From: a virus
Direction: 5' to 3' (one strand)
DNA: 64,000 nt
IMG/VR virus record: IMGVR_UViG_3300045999_013278
Coordinates: 1-64,000 of that record
The notes under the pieces are model-generated. The model saw only the letters and a program-made list of their open reading frames with translations. It had not been told where the DNA came from and did no database searches. Positions 7,301 through 14,628 of this stretch are shown in pieces. Within the stretch, counting starts at the first letter, position 1. Each line of letters begins with the position of its first letter. The position numbers and the translations under genes were made by a program.

Positions 7301-7910
7301 TCGCAACATTTAATTTTTTACCTAACTCGACAATTTTTTGAGTATGACTTGGCCAACTTTTCCTTATGCCGTAGTGGCAGTGCAATTCTAGATAAAGCCT
7401 GTCCTTAAAGACGGCGCGGTATTTAATGATCCACTTCTTAGCCCTAAGCTCATCTCCCGCGCTAAGGCTTTGGTTTAGCTCGGAGCTAATGCAGCCACTT
7501 AAAATTATCAACCCAGCATTATGGGAGAAAATTTGAGCATTAGTAACACAAGGCTTTTTAGCCTTCCCGCGTACTTGCTCTAAACTGGCTATCGTGCTTA
7601 AACGGCATAAGTTTTTGTAACCCTCTAGGTTAATTGCAATAGCGGTTAAGTGGTAATAGTCTTTTCCGTTGGCGGTTTTTTCCCCACCCTCTTCCATTAC
7701 GTATAACTCGCAGCCTATCAGGTGCTTAATCCCCTCTTTTCGGCACTCCTTAAATAGCTCAAAAGCCGCAGACATACTCCCATGATCGGTAATGCAAGCT
7801 GCGGGTAAGCCCTGTACCTTACTAAACTCAACTAATCTCTTAACGTCTATGTCACCATCAAAGTTTGAGCCTCTGCGGGTGTGGTTATGAAGAGATATGT
7901 ACTGCTGCAT
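4368..7910 (-). CDS. dnaE: DNA polymerase III alpha subunit (complete, intein-free)
   Basis: 1,180 residues, full length for bacterial DnaE. The N-terminal PHP domain keeps its likely metal ligands: HNH at 8-10, ITDHGS near 42, an LHCH motif near 178 and NDAHF near 208. The polymerase palm has PDIDTD near 406 and KFDVLG near 568, giving the catalytic aspartates. GKGRGSAAGS, SGVHAGG and NALNRPG are standard DnaE motifs. A helix-hairpin-helix (IKGLGVSVAEEI) lies near 843 and an OB-like fold near 980-1010. An intact PHP site suggests possible intrinsic proofreading. Host cyanobacterial DnaE is often split by an intein; this one is a single chain. It has its own promoter and terminator and would be the replicative polymerase of the element. 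Confidence 0.96.
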   Translation of the reverse strand: MQQYISLHNHTRRGSNFDGDIDVKRLVEFSKVQGLPAACITDHGSMSAAFELFKECRKEGIKHLIGCELYVMEEGGEKTANGKDYYHLTAIAINLEGYKNLCRLSTIASLEQVRGKAKKPCVTNAQIFSHNAGLIILSGCISSELNQSLSAGDELRAKKWIIKYRAVFKDRLYLELHCHYGIRKSWPSHTQKIVELGKKLNVARIITNDAHFLGKEDWFSQTLALSIGMKGNATLGSERLNNFEYTGEEYVKTREEIFQHFYDNSGLSSEEINVALDNTLKIADKFEDYSLFNVVKPIKFSPNAEAIFKQKCADGMFNRYPPEALSPGLWERLDYEMRVISEMGFADYFLIVEDFCSFVRGIGHKVGKGRGSAAGSIVAYCLKITDIDPIKHGLMFERFLNPGRKAMPDIDTDMNGEGKDAVVEHLRERWGRYNVAAVGTVTKSAAGSALADSFRTHNLSWRKATEISKRYFKTIRGVPPKISKLLVDEGGEFYKFFHSDELSEEERIAITHAAQFIEGRERQSGVHAGGICISEELQDYVPLVWDGGEEKITTVYDKDELEEMGVIKFDVLGLTGLSQELEIEALLKESNCTIPVINELGNYPEVYAMLKQGDTFGVFQMEGKVPSNLLREIGANNFEDLSAVNALNRPGCLDSGSDRVYVRNRVLGTPKVHPIVDEVLKDTFGIMLYQEEIMLMAQKLSGYSLAEADDLRKIIGKKKIKDMPAQEEKFVGGAITHSGVSEELALALWSEVKASAEYSFNKSHTYAYGYQALISAFYKVYAPREFWAAGITVSSKSFEKSAEWIKNTKRHFNIILPKMWAELRVKCFLTPEGINLGLANIKGLGVSVAEEIVKNYPYSGVVDFCLRSGGDKGVVISLNNLGFFGDEIFPEESLVVLFKALSYFKGTLKRRALKNGGEGEVTLNVEEFKTYLVSKDFNFPQPTLRTTEKIVEVEKDLIGTVVSVNPFQNLNLNLPQSEWVTGIVTNYKPFTTRNGDLMVFLMVNDENGESHDITVFNEELTKFNTLIQTSVLEYKPLAFNVTKGEYNGKVSNTCKAVLSLNEVKKCLDELNLIVAFEGEYGDRIASGKIIQNKVLTNKQTGGTDHFLRIMQKTGCVLEVFLRDGTQGKEFLTSCLTAGITVNLSDGDRPKIIEMTILGYEFAPRQVNMWEHPQTAPAGFW

Positions 7911-7937
7911 ATTTTTAAAAATGTTTTGTGTAAATTT

Positions 7938-7967
7938 ACCCTAGCACACTCTACCGTCGTTAGGCAA
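7938..7967 (-). promoter_or_regulatory. Variant promoter of the ACGACGGTA family upstream of dnaE
   Basis: On the minus strand TTGCCT is followed by AACGACGGTAGAG and a poor -10 (TAGGGT at 18 bp). The conserved extension is kept while both core boxes are weak, which suggests that dnaE needs an activator or is expressed at a low level. Confidence 0.6.
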
Positions 7968-7990
7968 CTATTTTTATTTACAAAAACTAC

Positions 7991-8019
7991 TTGACATCCC
8001 TACCGTTGTCAAGTAGGAT
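7991..8019 (+). promoter_or_regulatory. Palindromic promoter upstream of the 8045 gene
   Basis: TTGACA, 17 bp, TAGGAT on the plus strand. The spacer holds the family motif inverted (CTACCGTTGTCAAG), so the same DNA reads TTGACAACGGTAGGG on the minus strand. Two promoters or half-sites are therefore superimposed face to face. Confidence 0.6.
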
Positions 8020-8044
8020 GAGGAAAGAAATTAACTTAGCGATT

Positions 8045-8617
8045 ATGACCACAAAACCAATCAAGTCCAACGGGATCAACCTGTCGCGTCCAATAGTAAT
8101 GGCCGACGAATTGGGGCTAAACATTTCCCAAACTAACGAGAATGCTTTAAATACTTACGTATTTAAAACCTTTAAAAAGTGGGGATTTGTCCCACTTTCT
8201 AAAGGTTTATTTCCCATTCAAAAGGAAGATGCCAGATATCCATCTGAAGAAAAATTAACTCAATCCATAGTCCAGAGTTATTTCAACTTTACATTATTTA
8301 ATGGAACGTTTGGCAGACCTAGCAAAGAAAAATTAGACGCTTCTAGTTTAGCTATAAGTATGGGGTATCCAGGACAAATAAGCAGAAGTAGTTTAAATGC
8401 TTATGTAGTGGGGGAATTAAAAACACTGGGCTTATCTCCCAACCAAGGAAGGCTTGGCGCAATAGGCTTAGGATTAGGGTTAAACGCTTTTGATGGGGGA
8501 GTCTATCCCGTAAATAATCCCATCATAAAACGTATTATCCGCGAGTTTTTTGAAGATATCCAGGGACAAGGCTTCAACGATGAAGTTGAACGGTACGCCA
8601 TAAGAATTTCCGCATAA
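8045..8617 (+). CDS. Hypothetical protein, about 190 residues
   Basis: Start chosen at MTTKPIKSNG: the TTG at 7991 is the -35 box and the ATG at 8018 overlaps the -10 box, so both precede the transcript start. The protein seems to contain two related halves, each with an EKL-x(2)-S pattern followed by a short helical stretch and a Gly-rich segment (SEEKLTQSIV and SKEKLDASSLA). I recognise no family. It begins the plus-strand block up to 10.5 kb and is followed by a terminator. Confidence 0.6.
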   Translation: MTTKPIKSNGINLSRPIVMADELGLNISQTNENALNTYVFKTFKKWGFVPLSKGLFPIQKEDARYPSEEKLTQSIVQSYFNFTLFNGTFGRPSKEKLDASSLAISMGYPGQISRSSLNAYVVGELKTLGLSPNQGRLGAIGLGLGLNAFDGGVYPVNNPIIKRIIREFFEDIQGQGFNDEVERYAIRISA

Positions 8618-8623
8618 TTCGCA

Positions 8624-8660
8624 CCCTAACTTAAAAAATAAAATTAAGTTAGGGGGTTTC
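8624..8660 (+). terminator. Terminator after the 8045 gene
   Basis: CCCTAACTTAA / TTAAGTTAGGG stem followed by GGTTT. The T run is short, so termination may be partial and allow read-through into the next genes. Confidence 0.65.
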
Positions 8661-8682
8661 TTAAATAAGGATAGGGTAAAAA

Positions 8683-9018
8683 ATGACAGTGTTTTTAAAT
8701 CTTCCGTACAAATTAATAAGATTGGGAGAAAAGGATAGAGAAGTCTGCCAGATGGTAGCTTACACGCTGGAAGAATTGCATGATTTTGCAAAAAAACTAG
8801 GACTTAGCAAAAAGGATGACTTTGAAGATTGTGTCGTACCCCATTACTTAGTTCCTTTGGAATTAAGAGACAAGGCATTTAACTTGGGCGCACAATCTTC
8901 ACTAATACAAGACCTTAGCCAAATTACGACAATAAGAAAACGCCAAACGGTACAAAGCGCAATACAAAAAGAAGTAAGGAAACGCGGGAGAAAGAAAAAA
9001 TGTACAAGTATTTCCTAG
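8683..9018 (+). CDS. DUF4031-like protein
   Basis: 111 residues. AYTLEELHDFAKKLGL followed by HYLVPLELRDKAFNLGA matches the DUF4031 pattern (ELHxFAxxLGL ... HYxL ... R..A...GA). Members are small phage and bacterial proteins of unknown function. The C-terminus is a basic tail (EVRKRGRKKK) that could contact nucleic acid. AGGATAGGG lies upstream of the ATG. The 3' end overlaps the RuvC-like gene by 19 bp, which suggests a shared transcript and coupled translation. Confidence 0.7.
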   Translation: MTVFLNLPYKLIRLGEKDREVCQMVAYTLEELHDFAKKLGLSKKDDFEDCVVPHYLVPLELRDKAFNLGAQSSLIQDLSQITTIRKRQTVQSAIQKEVRKRGRKKKCTSIS

Positions 9019-9527
9019 GAATTGACCCAGGACAAAGCGGCGCAATTTCTATAATTAATTCCGAGGGAGTATTAATTAAGGTTATTTCTTTCAAGAATCA
9101 TATTAGGGTTTTGTGGGGATTTAAAATAATTAACGCTAGAACTATTGCTGAAGAACTTCGGGGATTAATTAAAGATTTCTCGGAAGTGACCGCCCTTATT
9201 GAGAGGGTTAACTCTTATAACCAGGGCAGAAATAGCGCATTTAACTTTGGCGCTAATGCCATAGGATTAGTCTTAATATTAGAAGTGTTGGGAGTTGGAG
9301 AAATTAACTCAACTCCGCCAACTGAGTGGAAAGATTTAATGGGCGTATCTGTAAAAAATTTAGGGACTTTTAACGGTAAGGATAAAGATAAGGCTCTTAA
9401 AAAGTTAAGTGAAGCGAGAGCTAATAAGCTTTTTCCTTACTTTAAATTTAATCCTTCTGCTACAGCAGATGAGGAAGAGTCGGCACTTTTGGCTTATTTA
9501 TGTTGGAATAGTAATAAAGGAAAATAA
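9000..9527 (+). CDS. RuvC-like Holliday junction resolvase
   Basis: 175 residues with an RNase H-like fold. LGIDPGQSGAI at 6-16 gives the first catalytic Asp, ALIERV near 66 the Glu, and ADEEESALLAYL near 155 the last acidic cluster. NFGANAIGL and TPPTEWK are typical of the phage RuvC subfamily. It would resolve branched recombination or replication intermediates, which fits RecJ, the helicase and DnaE elsewhere in the window. GGGAG precedes the ATG. Confidence 0.88.
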   Translation: MYKYFLGIDPGQSGAISIINSEGVLIKVISFKNHIRVLWGFKIINARTIAEELRGLIKDFSEVTALIERVNSYNQGRNSAFNFGANAIGLVLILEVLGVGEINSTPPTEWKDLMGVSVKNLGTFNGKDKDKALKKLSEARANKLFPYFKFNPSATADEEESALLAYLCWNSNKGK

Positions 9528-9531
9528 AAAA

Positions 9532-10017
9532 ATGCAACCATCTCAGTCGGAATTAGAGTTTTATCAAGATCGCTGTCCGGCGTTGATAGATAGCGGATGG
9601 GAGTGGAGTGATCACCAATCATTCCTTTCGTCAATGGCTATTCGCAAACTGGAAGATATTTCATACAGGGGAAAGCTCGTTTGCGTCAGCGTCCATTACC
9701 ACAATAACGGAACACAGTCTCGTTTTTGGGTACAAATTAGAAACATGGAGTACCCATCTTTTGTCTACAATGATTGGGTTAGTGTAGATGCCTACAAAGC
9801 CACAAGTCAAGAGTTGTTTGACGCAGCTACCAATGCCGCTTCTTCCTTATTAAAAAGTAAATTAGAAGAGATATTGGACGCGGAAAAAGAGATTGAGCAA
9901 ATAAAACTAGAACAAAGGAAAATAAAATGGAAATTAAAATTAAACCAAATGGCGAAAAAGTTTTTATTTTTAGCAAGGATCAGGACTGTGCTAAAAGAGT
10001 TTTTGAGAGTTCTTTAA
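9532..10017 (+). CDS. Hypothetical protein, about 161 residues
   Basis: Start chosen at MQPSQSELEFYQ, preceded by AAGGAAA; the longer frame would overlap the RuvC-like gene. The C-terminal third is a coiled, Lys/Glu-rich helix. The last 91 bp overlap the next gene in another frame, and the residues there (KWKLKLNQMAKKFLF) look less natural than those of the neighbour. A small deletion may have removed the original stop codon. No family recognised. Confidence 0.55.
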   Translation: MQPSQSELEFYQDRCPALIDSGWEWSDHQSFLSSMAIRKLEDISYRGKLVCVSVHYHNNGTQSRFWVQIRNMEYPSFVYNDWVSVDAYKATSQELFDAATNAASSLLKSKLEEILDAEKEIEQIKLEQRKIKWKLKLNQMAKKFLFLARIRTVLKEFLRVL

Positions 10018-10211
10018 TGCTAGGCAATATAGGGTTAGAAGGTTTAATTAAAGCCGCAGTTTCCGCCCACGTTGAACTATTAAAAGAAAAAGATAAAGCT
10101 TGGGACACAATAACGGAATTAATTAAGGAAATACATCCGTTAGAAAACGATGAAGAACTTGAATACAATCACATCAGCGGCGAGTTTCGTGTAATTAAAA
10201 ACAAGGGATAG
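9927..10211 (+). CDS. Hypothetical protein, 94 residues
   Basis: MEIKIKPNGEKVFIFSKDQD then helical segments (LIKAAVSAHVELLKEKDKAW). AAGGAAA lies 4 bases before the ATG, which supports this start despite the long overlap with the upstream frame. No family recognised. Confidence 0.55.
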   Translation: MEIKIKPNGEKVFIFSKDQDCAKRVFESSLMLGNIGLEGLIKAAVSAHVELLKEKDKAWDTITELIKEIHPLENDEELEYNHISGEFRVIKNKG

Positions 10212-10217
10212 TAAAAA

Positions 10218-10547
10218 ATGTTTGATTTTTCTGGGATAAAACCAAGTTACGATGTTTTAGTCTGGGCTTCAGAAGATACCAATATGTTTTGGATGGAGTT
10301 CTCTACTAGTGCAGAATTAAAAATATCTGTACAGAAAGATCTTAGAGAAAAAGCTTTCGGGGTGATCGGAATGCCCTGCGATGAGATTCTGTGGATACAG
10401 TCGCCTGTTGGGATGGACAGGCGACAAGTAATGGAAAGAATTTGCACGACTCTTGAATTAGAAGGTTTCAAGATCGAGCGGAAATTGATTCCAGAACACA
10501 AAACCTCTTCAGAGGTTGCGCCAATACAAAGTTTTATAATAGGGTAA
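10218..10547 (+). CDS. Hypothetical protein, 109 residues
   Basis: MFDFSGIKPSYDVLVWASED; mixed alpha/beta, no recognised motif. It follows the previous gene by 6 bp and ends the block that starts near 8 kb. Confidence 0.55.
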   Translation: MFDFSGIKPSYDVLVWASEDTNMFWMEFSTSAELKISVQKDLREKAFGVIGMPCDEILWIQSPVGMDRRQVMERICTTLELEGFKIERKLIPEHKTSSEVAPIQSFIIG

Positions 10548-10555
10548 AATTACCG

Positions 10556-10583
10556 CTCCCATATTTTTTTAATTTATGGGAGT
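10556..10583 (+). terminator. Terminator-like hairpin
   Basis: CTCCCATA / TATGGGAG stem just after the stop codon at 10547. The T run is in the loop rather than after the stem, so efficiency is uncertain. Confidence 0.45.
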
Positions 10584-10635
10584 AAATTTATATTGTCCCA
10601 CAGATTTAAAATTTGATAATGGTGGCAGAAGTAGG

Positions 10636-10719
10636 ATGAAGAGAAAAATAACTAAACCTAGACCCGCGCCAAAAAATATTATTATTCCAAATAAATTAAG
10701 GAAATATGCTATTAACTAA
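10636..10719 (+). CDS. Possible 27-residue basic peptide
   Basis: MKRKITKPRPAPKNIIIPNK, strongly basic. GTAGG precedes the ATG at close distance. Too short to judge by composition alone; reported because the surrounding 390 bp (10548-10937) has no other gene. Confidence 0.25.
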   Translation: MKRKITKPRPAPKNIIIPNKLRKYAIN

Positions 10720-10752
10720 GACTTCTTCTCTGCGCCATCCCATCATAACAGA

Positions 10753-10845
10753 TACGCGATCGCAAAAAAATCTTAAAACGCAGAGTCAGGTGAATGGTGT
10801 CAAAGGATTTTTCTTTTAATAAGGATTTCTCTTGACGTTTTTTAA
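10753..10845 (-). repeat. Dispersed intergenic element, copy 2
   Basis: On the minus strand: ACGTCAAGAGAAATCCTTA, TTAAAAGAAAAATCC, TTTGACACCATTCACC, TGACTCTGCGTTTTAAG and a HIP1 site. It matches copy 1 over its whole length, including CTGCGTTTTAAGATTTTT before the HIP1 octamer. Confidence 0.7.
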
Positions 10846-10899
10846 TCTACCATTGCGGCGCGCTGTATTACGTAAATTAAGTAAGTAAAAATACTTTGC

Positions 10900-10929
10900 T
10901 ATAATGTAAAGAATTATACTCATTTACAT
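10900..10929 (+). promoter_or_regulatory. -10 element with overlapping inverted repeat
   Basis: TATAAT at 10900-10905 is overlapped by the inverted repeat ATGTAAA (10904-10910) / TTTACAT (10923-10929), directly upstream of the ATG at 10938. A repressor bound here would cover the start of transcription. The -35 is poor. Confidence 0.45.
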
Positions 10930-10937
10930 TTACTCTA

Positions 10938-11750
10938 ATGGATGACTTTAAGTTTTTGGAGATCATAGAATTGATGCCTGGATATGTCTCTGCAATAAGC
11001 TTGGATTTAAGATATATTGCCGTTAGCCCAGGATTAAAAAAATTTGCCTCGGAAAAAACTCTTAACGGACAATCAATTGATTGCGAAGTTGGATGCGAGG
11101 GTCTACCGCAAAGGATGAAGGTTTTGATTAACACACCCGTCGGAACTGAGGATAAATGGATTTATAGGCAAGAAAGGTATCCGAAAACCCAAGTTTTAAT
11201 GGTGGTAAGTAAAAAATTTGAGTGGGGAATCTTAAACGTAGCGACAGACATAACGGAAGTTATTGCTAACGAAGAAAGGCTTTTCAATATATTAAATTAC
11301 CTCCCTTCTGCATTAGCTTTAAGTAACGAGAGGAATGATCTTAAGGCTTTAATCCTCGCACTAAATCCTAGCGTAAGTGGGGAAAAACCCCAAAACACTA
11401 GCGTGGTAGAAGTAGAAATTTTATCAAAGCAAGCCTTGGCTAAATATTCCCAATTAGAAAGGGATATTTTTATAGACCAGGATAGCCTCATGGCTAGACT
11501 AAATAAATTAGAAGTGCGCCAAAGTAATGACGATGAGGAGTGGGAGAAATTCACAGAAAATAGAGACGAAATCCAAAAACTAGCATCATTAGCTCGGTTT
11601 TTTAACAACATCCCAGGAGGTAAAAAAACAATAATCATAATAATTATTATGATTAACATTACAGCTACTATAGTAGTAAATGCAGTTGTTAAATATTGGG
11701 GAATCTCACAATTTATTATTCCTAGTGAAATTAAGGAATTAATTAAGTAA
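10938..11750 (+). CDS. PAS-like protein with C-terminal membrane anchor
   Basis: 270 residues. The first ~110 resemble a PAS domain: LMPGYVSAISLDLRYIAVSP at the start and GILNVATDITE at the end, where PAS domains classically close with a DITE motif. A helical linker follows, rich in Glu, Lys and Leu (150-225). Then comes one hydrophobic segment near 232-255 with an unusual run of isoleucines coded by ATA/ATC/ATT, and a short tail. This implies a membrane-anchored ligand- or redox-sensing protein with no kinase or cyclase output domain. It has its own promoter region and converges with the tail gene block. Function in the phage is unknown; superinfection control is one possibility. Confidence 0.6.
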   Translation: MDDFKFLEIIELMPGYVSAISLDLRYIAVSPGLKKFASEKTLNGQSIDCEVGCEGLPQRMKVLINTPVGTEDKWIYRQERYPKTQVLMVVSKKFEWGILNVATDITEVIANEERLFNILNYLPSALALSNERNDLKALILALNPSVSGEKPQNTSVVEVEILSKQALAKYSQLERDIFIDQDSLMARLNKLEVRQSNDDEEWEKFTENRDEIQKLASLARFFNNIPGGKKTIIIIIIMINITATIVVNAVVKYWGISQFIIPSEIKELIK

Positions 11751-11756
11751 ATAAAT

Positions 11757-12395
11757 TTAATTATTCCTAAAAATACCTGGAAAACCACCATACCTTAATA
11801 AGTTTTGGTATCTTCCGCAACTATCTAAATCTTTACCGCAAACGCTATTAACTAAAGTTGTAGCATTGCCAAAGATATCAAAGTTTAGCGCAGTTGTGGC
11901 TGCACAGTTAGAGTCCCTAAACTCCCAGCCACAACGCCTTAAGTAAGTTCTTCCAGGAATTTTTCTTCTCTCTAGTGAAGCTAGTGGGATTAAATTAAAT
12001 TCAAACCCTATGCCATATTGCCCAGTCCAACTGTTTATTCTTAAGCTAAACTCTACAAACTGTGTAGGATCTTCTGAACTTTCCCCATCCAAAAACATTT
12101 TTAAAGTTCTTTTAACGTTAACGGATGCACCAATTACATCTTCTTCGTAATTGTCAATTAATATTCCAACTACTCCATCAATATCCGACACATTTAATTT
12201 ACTACTTAATTCTGTACCCTCTCCTGATTGCCCCAGCCAAGATATTTCGCAAGGTCTAGCTAAATAAGTCAAGCCTTGGAAGTTAACCGTAGATAAATTA
12301 CAAAATCTTAAAATCTGGGAGTTTGCTGTAACTGTAATTAAGTCTATAGGACTTTCTACATCCAAAGATTGTAATTCTTTTGCTAAATTAGTCAT
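11757..12395 (-). CDS. Minor tail protein, lambda L-like
   Basis: 212 residues. The C-terminal pattern GRTYLRRCGWEFRDSNC, CGKDLDSCGRY and YGGFPG matches the cysteine-bearing domain of lambda gpL, which holds an iron-sulfur cluster at the tail tip. Four conserved cysteines are present. The N-terminal half fits the beta-sandwich part. It is the last gene of the minus-strand tail-tip block, separated from K, I and J by the fibre genes, an order that differs from lambda (M-L-K-I-J). Confidence 0.85.
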   Translation of the reverse strand: MTNLAKELQSLDVESPIDLITVTANSQILRFCNLSTVNFQGLTYLARPCEISWLGQSGEGTELSSKLNVSDIDGVVGILIDNYEEDVIGASVNVKRTLKMFLDGESSEDPTQFVEFSLRINSWTGQYGIGFEFNLIPLASLERRKIPGRTYLRRCGWEFRDSNCAATTALNFDIFGNATTLVNSVCGKDLDSCGRYQNLLRYGGFPGIFRNN

Positions 12396-12409
12396 AAATT
12401 ATTTAAACC

Positions 12410-13180
12410 CTAAAATATTAATTTTTTTCTGAAATAAACGAGGTCGTCTGATTCACTTGAAGACCATATCCACTTAGCTGTTGTCCCATCCATGTTAGCT
12501 ATAGTAGGCCACCTTCCCCCTTGGTAATTCGATACTTCCGTGGCATTAGTCCACGAACTTTCATTAAAACCTAATTCTTTCCATCCAGTTTGCTCTGTAA
12601 GAGAATATTTCCAACTAGAGTCGGTATTAATTCTACTTCCGTTAACCGATATGTCGCCCAACAGTCCAGAAATAACCCCAAAATCACGGCAAGCAACAGC
12701 TATCTGATTCTCATACAAAAAATCCACAGAAAAAACATTGGCAACATACCAATTACTCCCACTTCCTACTTCCACACCATTTAGGAAAAGAGTGAATGCG
12801 TTATCGCAAGTCATACGAATAACTCCGATAAACTCCGACGGACTCGGACTCGTTTCCTTTAAAATTAGCCTTAATTCCCAACAATCCAAACCTTGAGGAA
12901 TAACTTGCGGCTCACCATCAAAAACATAAGTTTTGTAATCTTGCCAAGAAAATTCTCGCCATCCAAAGGTTTTGTAGCCCGCAAAATCCTTAATTATCGC
13001 CCAAATCTCATTAAATTTTACAGTGGTTAATCCCGGTATCGTAATGTTAAAAGTATCTCTGCCTGAGAAGGGGACACTTCCGGTTAAGGTATATCCATCA
13101 CCTAACCCGTCTCCGTTACTTTCTATTTTTTTAACCTTAGTTAACTCCCATTTAACGGGAGGTAATTCTAAAATTGCCAT
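12410..13180 (-). CDS. Tail protein: M-like N-terminus fused to an adhesin-like beta domain
   Basis: 256 residues. Residues ~20-110 (GDGYTLTGSVPFSGRDTFNI ... YKTFGWREFS ... CWELRLILKET) resemble the small M-type minor tail proteins. Residues ~110-256 look like a galactose-binding-type beta-sandwich: FTLFLNGVEVGSGSNWYVAN and repeated Trp-containing strands (GWKELGFNESSWTNATEVS). The combination suggests an adsorption protein at the tail tip. A second M-like protein lies at 33738-34079. Domain identity is inferred from the pattern of motifs. Confidence 0.55.
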   Translation of the reverse strand: MAILELPPVKWELTKVKKIESNGDGLGDGYTLTGSVPFSGRDTFNITIPGLTTVKFNEIWAIIKDFAGYKTFGWREFSWQDYKTYVFDGEPQVIPQGLDCWELRLILKETSPSPSEFIGVIRMTCDNAFTLFLNGVEVGSGSNWYVANVFSVDFLYENQIAVACRDFGVISGLLGDISVNGSRINTDSSWKYSLTEQTGWKELGFNESSWTNATEVSNYQGGRWPTIANMDGTTAKWIWSSSESDDLVYFRKKLIF

Positions 13181-13250
13181 ATTTGTATACCTGCGCGAAC
13201 CGAGCTATGGTTTTTTGAATAAATCAGATAGTAGTTGTTGAATTTCATAA

Positions 13251-13964
13251 CTAAACATTCAAGTAAGTGTCAGTTTCGGGGTTAAAATTACCTGTGTATC
13301 TGACCGCTTTTGTTAACCGCAGGTGAGATAAATAGAATTGAGCAAATGCTAAATAACCATTTACACCATTTGTACCTATCACAATTCTTTCACCTGTGAA
13401 GCTTTCAGTTGAGCTAAAACTGACGGTTAATGTACCGTTTAAAAACCATTTAAAGTTATTGCCACTTCTAACTAAGGCGTGATGTTGCCATGTATTAATA
13501 GTTAATTGCTGCAATTCTGCTACAGTTGCGTTTTGTCTCCAGAAAGAAAAAGTACCACCAAAGTTAGAATACACAGGATTAAGTGTTGCTAGGCTAGGCA
13601 TTGTCGCGTTGGCATTCCAAGCCATGATCCCGTTAGGGGAAGTGGAGTAAGGATACACCCACATCTCTAAAGTGAAATTATCTGACCCTAGAGTATAAAT
13701 GCTATCTACTGGTGTACCTATAAAACAATTGTTTGTGCCATCAAAATAAAGACTACTGCCACCATATTTACTTTGCGCTGTACTAATTTGAGCAGTGCCA
13801 AAAACAGAAATTGTTTTAGGAGTTGGTGAACTGTCAATAATACTTGATCCATTTCCTTTCAGGAACAGAACTACGTTTGCGGCAAAAGGATCTGCACCAC
13901 CGCCACCACCCCCGCCACCTAAGCTTTTACCCGACTGAATAATTCCATTATTACTTAATATCAT
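13251..13964 (-). CDS. LamG/concanavalin-like tail adhesin
   Basis: The start MILSNNGIIQ overlaps the previous stop as ATGA, so it is preferred over the ATG 27 bp upstream. After a poly-Gly hinge (8 Gly near residue 20) comes a LamG-like jelly-roll: VVLFLKGNGSSIIDSS, KYGGSSLYFDGT, DNFTLEMWVYP, WQHHALVRSGNNF and WFLNGTL are classical strands of this fold. Such domains bind glycans, so this protein probably recognises the host surface. It is the second gene of the fibre cluster after J. Confidence 0.8.
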   Translation of the reverse strand: MILSNNGIIQSGKSLGGGGGGGGADPFAANVVLFLKGNGSSIIDSSPTPKTISVFGTAQISTAQSKYGGSSLYFDGTNNCFIGTPVDSIYTLGSDNFTLEMWVYPYSTSPNGIMAWNANATMPSLATLNPVYSNFGGTFSFWRQNATVAELQQLTINTWQHHALVRSGNNFKWFLNGTLTVSFSSTESFTGERIVIGTNGVNGYLAFAQFYLSHLRLTKAVRYTGNFNPETDTYLNV

Positions 13965-14593
13965 GCCGCCAAACTCCCGAACACATACCACTCATTAACA
14001 CCTCTTTTAACTAAAGTTACACCTGAGTATTGTGTGGAGATTTTCAACTTATTACCATCGCTTCTTAAATTCACGCCAACTCCTCCTACCAAAGTTGTTT
14101 GTCCCGATCCATATTGGGCAATTAAAATTTGTGTCCCAATAGGGAAAGCCGCATCTACATTGGGCGGAATTGTTAAGTTATTGCTTGCGGAGACATTCAT
14201 TTCTACTAACTTGTCTGCGTCACTTAAAACTAGGGTATAAGATGCGGTTTGGGAATTAATTACCAATAACTTATCCGTCTTAGAATTAAGCAAGGACTGG
14301 ATCTTTCCAAAGGCTTGCAAAATAGTGTCGGTTGCGGCTATTGCTATCGCGCTTCCTACAGAAAATCCCGTTAATAAAGTGGTTAAAACTCCTGTTGCGT
14401 TTTGATCAGGAAACCACCGCCCCGTACTGGGGTTGTCGTCAGGAGCGAATCCTCCAGTCGATGCTGAAGATTCAAACTGAAACCAACTCCTAAGACTTAG
14501 GACTTTTATATTTAATCCGTTTGCTCTTTTATCGGCGGGAATCGCTAATAAATCCGCTAAAGTATCCCTTTTATATCCCGTTAAAGTGGGCAT
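13961..14593 (-). CDS. Tail fibre-like structural protein
   Basis: 210 residues. The middle (VLTTLLTGFSVGSAIAIAAT then DTILQAFGKIQ) is a motif common in phage tail fibres. The C-terminus (SNNLTIPPNVDAAFPIGTQI ... YGSGQTTLVGG) is a small beta domain seen at the ends of many phage structural proteins. It is located between J and the LamG adhesin, with a 4-bp overlap to the latter. Confidence 0.65.
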   Translation of the reverse strand: MPTLTGYKRDTLADLLAIPADKRANGLNIKVLSLRSWFQFESSASTGGFAPDDNPSTGRWFPDQNATGVLTTLLTGFSVGSAIAIAATDTILQAFGKIQSLLNSKTDKLLVINSQTASYTLVLSDADKLVEMNVSASNNLTIPPNVDAAFPIGTQILIAQYGSGQTTLVGGVGVNLRSDGNKLKISTQYSGVTLVKRGVNEWYVFGSLAA

Positions 14594-14628
14594 ATTTAAT
14601 TACCTCCTTAGTATTGTTTAGTATTGTA

